Positions 20,259 through 23,614 of a stretch of DNA of 23,614 nucleotides are shown in pieces (within the stretch, counting starts at the first letter, position 1; each line of letters begins with the position of its first letter). The DNA is from Azolla pinnata (lineage: Eukaryota; Streptophyta; Polypodiopsida; Salviniales; Salviniaceae): contig JBBBWG010008947.1 in the NCBI GenBank assembly GCA_037176905.1, forward strand, positions 1 through 23,614, read 5' to 3'. A model generated the notes under the pieces. The model was not told where the DNA came from, did no database searches, and saw only the letters and a program-made list of their open reading frames with translations. Position numbers and translations under genes: made by a program.

Positions 20259-20284
20259 TGGTATCAAGTCTTTAGAGCAAGGGT
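20259..20284 (+). other. Decayed primer-binding site like initiator tRNA-Met type
   Basis: TGGTATCA at 20259-20266 followed 7 bases later by AGAGCAAGGGTTCG resembles the plant retrotransposon primer-binding region TGGTATCAGAGC, complementary to the 3' end of initiator tRNA-Met, with a short insertion. It supports the LTR reading of the preceding block. Confidence 0.4.
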
Positions 20285-20621
20285 TCGTCCGCTGTGGTCG
20301 CCATTCGCACTCCTCCTACATTTTTCCTTGTTGAAGACATCGAGTATGCATTTTAGAGCAGATCCGACGAAGTTTTGACCAGTTGAAACTTTCTACTAGG
20401 CGATTGCAAAACGTAGTTTTCTGAGAGATTTGCACATTGCTGTCTATTGAATGACAAACTACTGTGCGAGCGCCTTGATTCTTAGACATGTTACATTTTT
20501 CGGCACACTTGATTTGGAGTCGAGAACAAAATGAATTGCAAGATTTGTTGCTTGCGCTCTGATGGTGGCCGAGAATATTACATAGTGCTTGTGTAATAGA
20601 AGGATAGGGAGTGAGATATTT

Positions 20622-20806
20622 GACACCCACATATAATATATATATTAATTTCAAATTGCAACAAAAATGGAAGGAAAGTTAATCTTTGAATTGTGAAATG
20701 CGTATGATTTACTAAGAGTAAAATTTCATTTACAATCAGTGACATGCAAAATAGTGAATCAAAGCTACAATTACCACTAACACTGAAAATGATGATGATG
20801 ATGAAG
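20622..20806 (+). repeat. Dispersed direct repeat, copy 1
   Basis: From ACACCCAC through GGAAAGTTAATCTT, GTATGATTTACTAAGAGTAA, ATTTACAAT and TTACCACTAACACTGAAAAT to a GATGATGATG run, this segment matches 22021-22195 in the same direction with many small changes. Outside these limits the two copies stop resembling each other. The spacing is about 1.4 kb. Confidence 0.75.
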
Positions 20807-20878
20807 GAGTGAGGTATTCGATCGATCAATCGATGGAATACTGTATAATTGGAGGACTAATTATAGCAAAATTAATGT

Positions 20879-21126
20879 TAATCCTATGGGATGATTTTGG
20901 CCATGTGTCCGACCGCGCAGAGAAGCTATAGTACATGTTCGTGTTTGTGTGGCATAGGTAGAGTCGAGAGAGATTCGATCAATTGATGAAAATTGATGCA
21001 TTTTTAGTTGACCCTATGGGATGATTTTGGCCGTGTGTCCGATGGGTAGAGAAGGTATAGTACATGTTAGTATCGGTGTGGCATAGGTAGAGTCTAGAGA
21101 AGTTTGATCAATTGATGAAAATTGAT
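20879..21126 (+). repeat. ~130-bp tandem duplication
   Basis: CCTATGGGATGATTTTGGCC at 20883 recurs at 21013, and ATCAATTGATGAAAATTGAT ends both units (20997 and 21126). Between them are shared blocks TATAGTACATGTT and GTGTGGCATAGGTAGAGTC. About 85-90 percent of positions appear to agree, so this is much younger than the array at 18440-19020. No coding frame spans it. Confidence 0.9.
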
Positions 21127-21325
21127 TTGTGGCATCCCTTCAGAGAATCAATGGAGACGCCATGGGCCTTATCTTTTAAGCAGGGTTTCTACGCATTAAC
21201 ATTAATGGCTGCAAAACGTATAGCAATGCCAATGATACAATGAAACTTGCAATACTTGCAATTGAAATTTACGATACACTCCAACAAGAATTTGATGGGA
21301 GAACTTAATAGCTTCGACATTTCCT

Positions 21326-21454
21326 TTATCCTTCATCCTTATCCTCATAGAGGACATGTGCAACTAGCTCAATTATGATGGGGTCCGAGAAGGTGACCCT
21401 CTTCTTCTGCTGCTTCTTCTTTCTTGATCTAAGGACATTGGGCTGCTTGGTATC
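21326..21454 (-). CDS. Likely terminal exon of a minus-strand gene with a KKRVTFSD motif
   Basis: On the minus strand, an open stretch of 42 codons ends in TAA (21326-21328). It reads DTKQPNVLRSRKKKQQ, then KKRVTFSDPIIIELVAHVL, then YEDKDEG. A dense basic cluster followed by KKRVTFSD, next a hydrophobic run and an acidic end, is unlike random AT-rich sequence; RVxFSD resembles protein-phosphatase-1 docking motifs of the RVxF class. The acceptor would be near 21455 (CTTAAG), or CACTATTCAG a few bases upstream with another phase. No earlier exon was found to the right, so it may be a relic or the end of a gene with distant exons. Gene identity unknown. Confidence 0.35.
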   Translation of the reverse strand, partial: DTKQPNVLRSRKKKQQKKRVTFSDPIIIELVAHVLYEDKDEG

Positions 21455-21459
21455 TTAAG

Positions 21460-22020
21460 CTGAATAGTGTTTGCTGAGTGCAACCTATAATATGAGAGTG
21501 GGCATTCTCTTGTTTAACACAAAGAAAGCTTAATCACAAAAAAGAACACAATTTCTTGCCATGATTGAAAATTGCTAATTTAACAAAAACTACCCAAACT
21601 TTTGATTGATGGAAGCGGCTTGAAAAAAAAGTAATTAGATTTAACGCAAAAGCATTCAAAATCATTGACCAATTTGAGAGGACCCTTAAGCAATATTGAA
21701 AATGTTACACTTAAGTTAATAGTGGAAGAAATTTACATAAATGTATGTTGTTATAATCATTGTATACTGACAACATACCACTCCTCTATGTTAAATCTAC
21801 TCCTGCAAATACAGTTGATCCATTAACTATATGCTTGTAATTGAATTTTTCTCTCATCCATTTTTCGAATTCTCATAAGCCTTTCATGGAATATCACCTC
21901 AAAGTTTTTTTCACATCTTCTCCATAATCACAAAGTATTGTGGAGATCTACAACAAACATGCTATACATTATTTGTACATATACATGATAAACCCATAGC
22001 CCATTCACATTATACAAACT
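21460..22020. other. Intergenic AT-rich DNA
   Basis: No reading frame, RNA or repeat that I can support. If the minus-strand exon at 21326-21454 is real, this would be its upstream intron. Confidence 0.4.
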
Positions 22021-22195
22021 AACACCCACCTACAATACATATAATTTGTAATTAAAACAAAAAGGAAGTTAATCTTCAAATCCTAGAAACAGGTATGATT
22101 TACTTAGAGTAAAAATCATTTACAATAATGCAAAATGGTGATTTAAAGCTACCAATTACCACTAACAGTGAAAATGAGGAGGAGGAAGAAGAAGG
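22021..22195 (+). repeat. Dispersed direct repeat, copy 2
   Basis: Partner of 20622-20806. Shared pieces include ACACCCAC, AAGTTAATCTTC, GTATGATTTACTTAGAGTAA and ATTACCACTAACAGTGAAAA, ending in a GAGGAGGAGGAAGAAGAAGG run in place of the GATGATGATG of copy 1. The triplet tail has changed type between copies. Confidence 0.75.
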
Positions 22196-23440
22196 CTTTT
22201 TAGATAGTTAGAAAACATTAAAAAATGATTTACAATAACACTAGGAATGCAAGAAACCATTATAGACCTTTTACATGAATATGCATCTACTAGTCTAAAT
22301 CAAAGGTATATTATGTTATGAACTATGCAAAGATATAATGTATATAACGTTATTTTAGATGAGAAACTCAAACATAGTTTGAATTTGCCACCCAAAGTCT
22401 AGACCAAATTAATCCAGAAACTGTAGCACTCTTAATTTAGAACGTCGACAAAATCAAACTCACAGTTACAATAAAAAAAGAAGAAAATCTAACATTTCTA
22501 GAACAAAGGATCATGTATCATGATTATATAACAAGTATTATTAATTTTCACAAGTATCATGTATCATGATTATATAACACAATTTGTATTTACCTTAAAG
22601 TAAATGTTGGTCAAGCATGTAATTCCTTAACCCTGACAACATGGTAACCTCATCCATAATTTCAAATCGATGTTCAAAAATCAGAATCTCATACTTCTAA
22701 AGATTGTAATCATAAGTCCGTGTTAAATGGTGAGGCATCACTATTGCATGGCATGTTGTTACAACACCTTGTAGTGATAGGTGAAAATGAGAAGTAAGTG
22801 GCAACTATTTGGCAAGAACACAGGGTTAAACACTATCACCCTCGTCCTTAAAACGATCCCTTAGAATTAAAGACAAAGCAAAACAACAATTCCACAATTT
22901 CAAATCTACCAATCCAAGTTTGATGATTAGTATAGAACATATCATGCCATTGGATAAATGCAATAAGAAAGCAATGAGTATATCATTCTTAAAAACCCCG
23001 AGGGATGGCCACAAAACTTGATACATTGAATGTTAAAGCTAGACCAAAGTGTTTCTCTATTTATGCAAAAATGCCTCAAAATCTTAGTGTTAAGCAATCT
23101 ACCATTCGCCCACTAGGGTGTGAATTCGATCAGTTTAAGAGTTTTTTACTATTGTATCATCGAAACATCAATTTAAACACATGTAGTAAAATGACATTAC
23201 ATCTAAGCATTGATTCTCCCAAAACTTTTTGTCTTAAGTTTTGGCTAGGCTCTGCCCTTTTTAGCTTTTGCTTTTTATTTTGCAATTGCACATAACTTTT
23301 TAGCAATATGGTGCAATTTGGTATGACTTAAGATTTTGTTTTTTTAAGAGGTCTAATTAACTTTCGTTGCTTTTTATGCATCAGTCAAGGATCAAATTTT
23401 AGATTTATGTTATTTTGCTTGTGGTTGCAGACGTGTGGCG
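22196..23440. other. Intergenic AT-rich DNA with a short direct repeat
   Basis: The phrase ATCATGTATCATGATTATAT occurs at about 22510 and again 46 bp later. It is itself partly palindromic (ATCATGTATCATGAT). The frame at 23005-23295 (+), starting MATKLDTLNVKARPK, has a plausible ATG but no motif that I know and an irregular second half. Nothing else is supportable. Confidence 0.5.
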
Positions 23441-23443
23441 CTT

Positions 23444-23614
23444 GGTAGAGAGGGAAAGAGAGAGAAAGAGAGTGAGGGAAGGAAGGCAGGAGAGGTAGAA
23501 AAAAGAAGTAAAGGGGAGGAAAGAGGGAGAGCGGGAGAAAAAGAGAAGGGGAGAGAGATGGAGAGAGGGCGAGAGAGGGGGAGAGAGAGAGCGAGAAAGA
23601 GTGGGGGGTTCGGG
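23444..23614 (+). repeat. Polypurine GA-rich tract at the right edge
   Basis: About 170 bases are almost entirely A and G (GAGAGA, GGGAGA, AAAGAG units), with a few T or C interruptions. The tract continues to the window end. Such mirror-like GA runs can form triplex DNA and are common in plant promoters and leaders as GAGA or CT repeats, in which case a minus- or plus-strand gene may start just outside. Confidence 0.85.

Noticed and set aside
23005..23295. 96-residue + strand frame starting MATKLDTLNV
   Set aside because: Good start but no recognisable domain, a phenylalanine/leucine-rich irregular end and no splice evidence; kept only as a note in the gap entry.

Overview
The window reads as nuclear DNA of a flowering plant, most likely a monocot. 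The reasons are two spliced genes with plant-type GT..AG introns, a GC-rich first coding exon next to AT-rich introns, a telo-box upstream of one start, a decayed plastid rpoC1 piece, and broken Ty3/gypsy retrotransposon pieces. The species cannot be fixed from sequence alone. Two protein-coding genes can be reconstructed exon by exon, both on the + strand; everything else is intergenic or intronic repeat and transposon debris. LAYOUT: 1-276 holds a set of GC-rich palindromes and hexanucleotide repeats in the presumed promoter and leader; 277-3810 is COP9 signalosome subunit 6 (CSN6), nine coding exons, 315 codons; 3811-7200 is AT-rich intergenic DNA with no gene seen; about 7315-7830 is a large TG/TATG microsatellite that stops about 50 bp before the next start codon; 7883-16970 is an organelle-type elongation factor P gene, ten coding exons, 209 codons. 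Eight of its exons lie within 2.9 kb. The last two are separated from them by a 5,981-bp intron (10795-16775) packed with foreign material: a spliceable-looking fragment, a hexanucleotide tract, an rpoC1 fragment, a minus-strand Ty3/gypsy integrase tail, a plus-strand reverse-transcriptase fragment, and an acidic open frame of unknown origin. From 16971 to the end there is no complete gene: triplet microsatellites, diverged ~130-bp tandem repeats (18440-19020), a GC-richer block resembling an LTR that ends at a decayed primer-binding site near 20259, a repeat pair 1.4 kb apart, a 130-bp tandem duplication, one likely terminal exon of a minus-strand gene (21326-21454), and a ~170-bp polypurine tract at the right edge. 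HOW THE GENES RELATE: they do not form a pathway. CSN6 is a scaffold subunit of the nuclear and cytosolic deneddylase that controls cullin-RING ubiquitin ligases. EF-P helps ribosomes through proline stretches and here carries an arginine-rich, transit-like N-terminus, so it probably works in mitochondria. They are simply neighbours, co-oriented and about 4 kb apart. I found no convincing new molecular system. The most notable structures are the composite insertion-filled EF-P intron, the 500-bp microsatellite abutting the EF-P start, and two orphan exon-like pieces.
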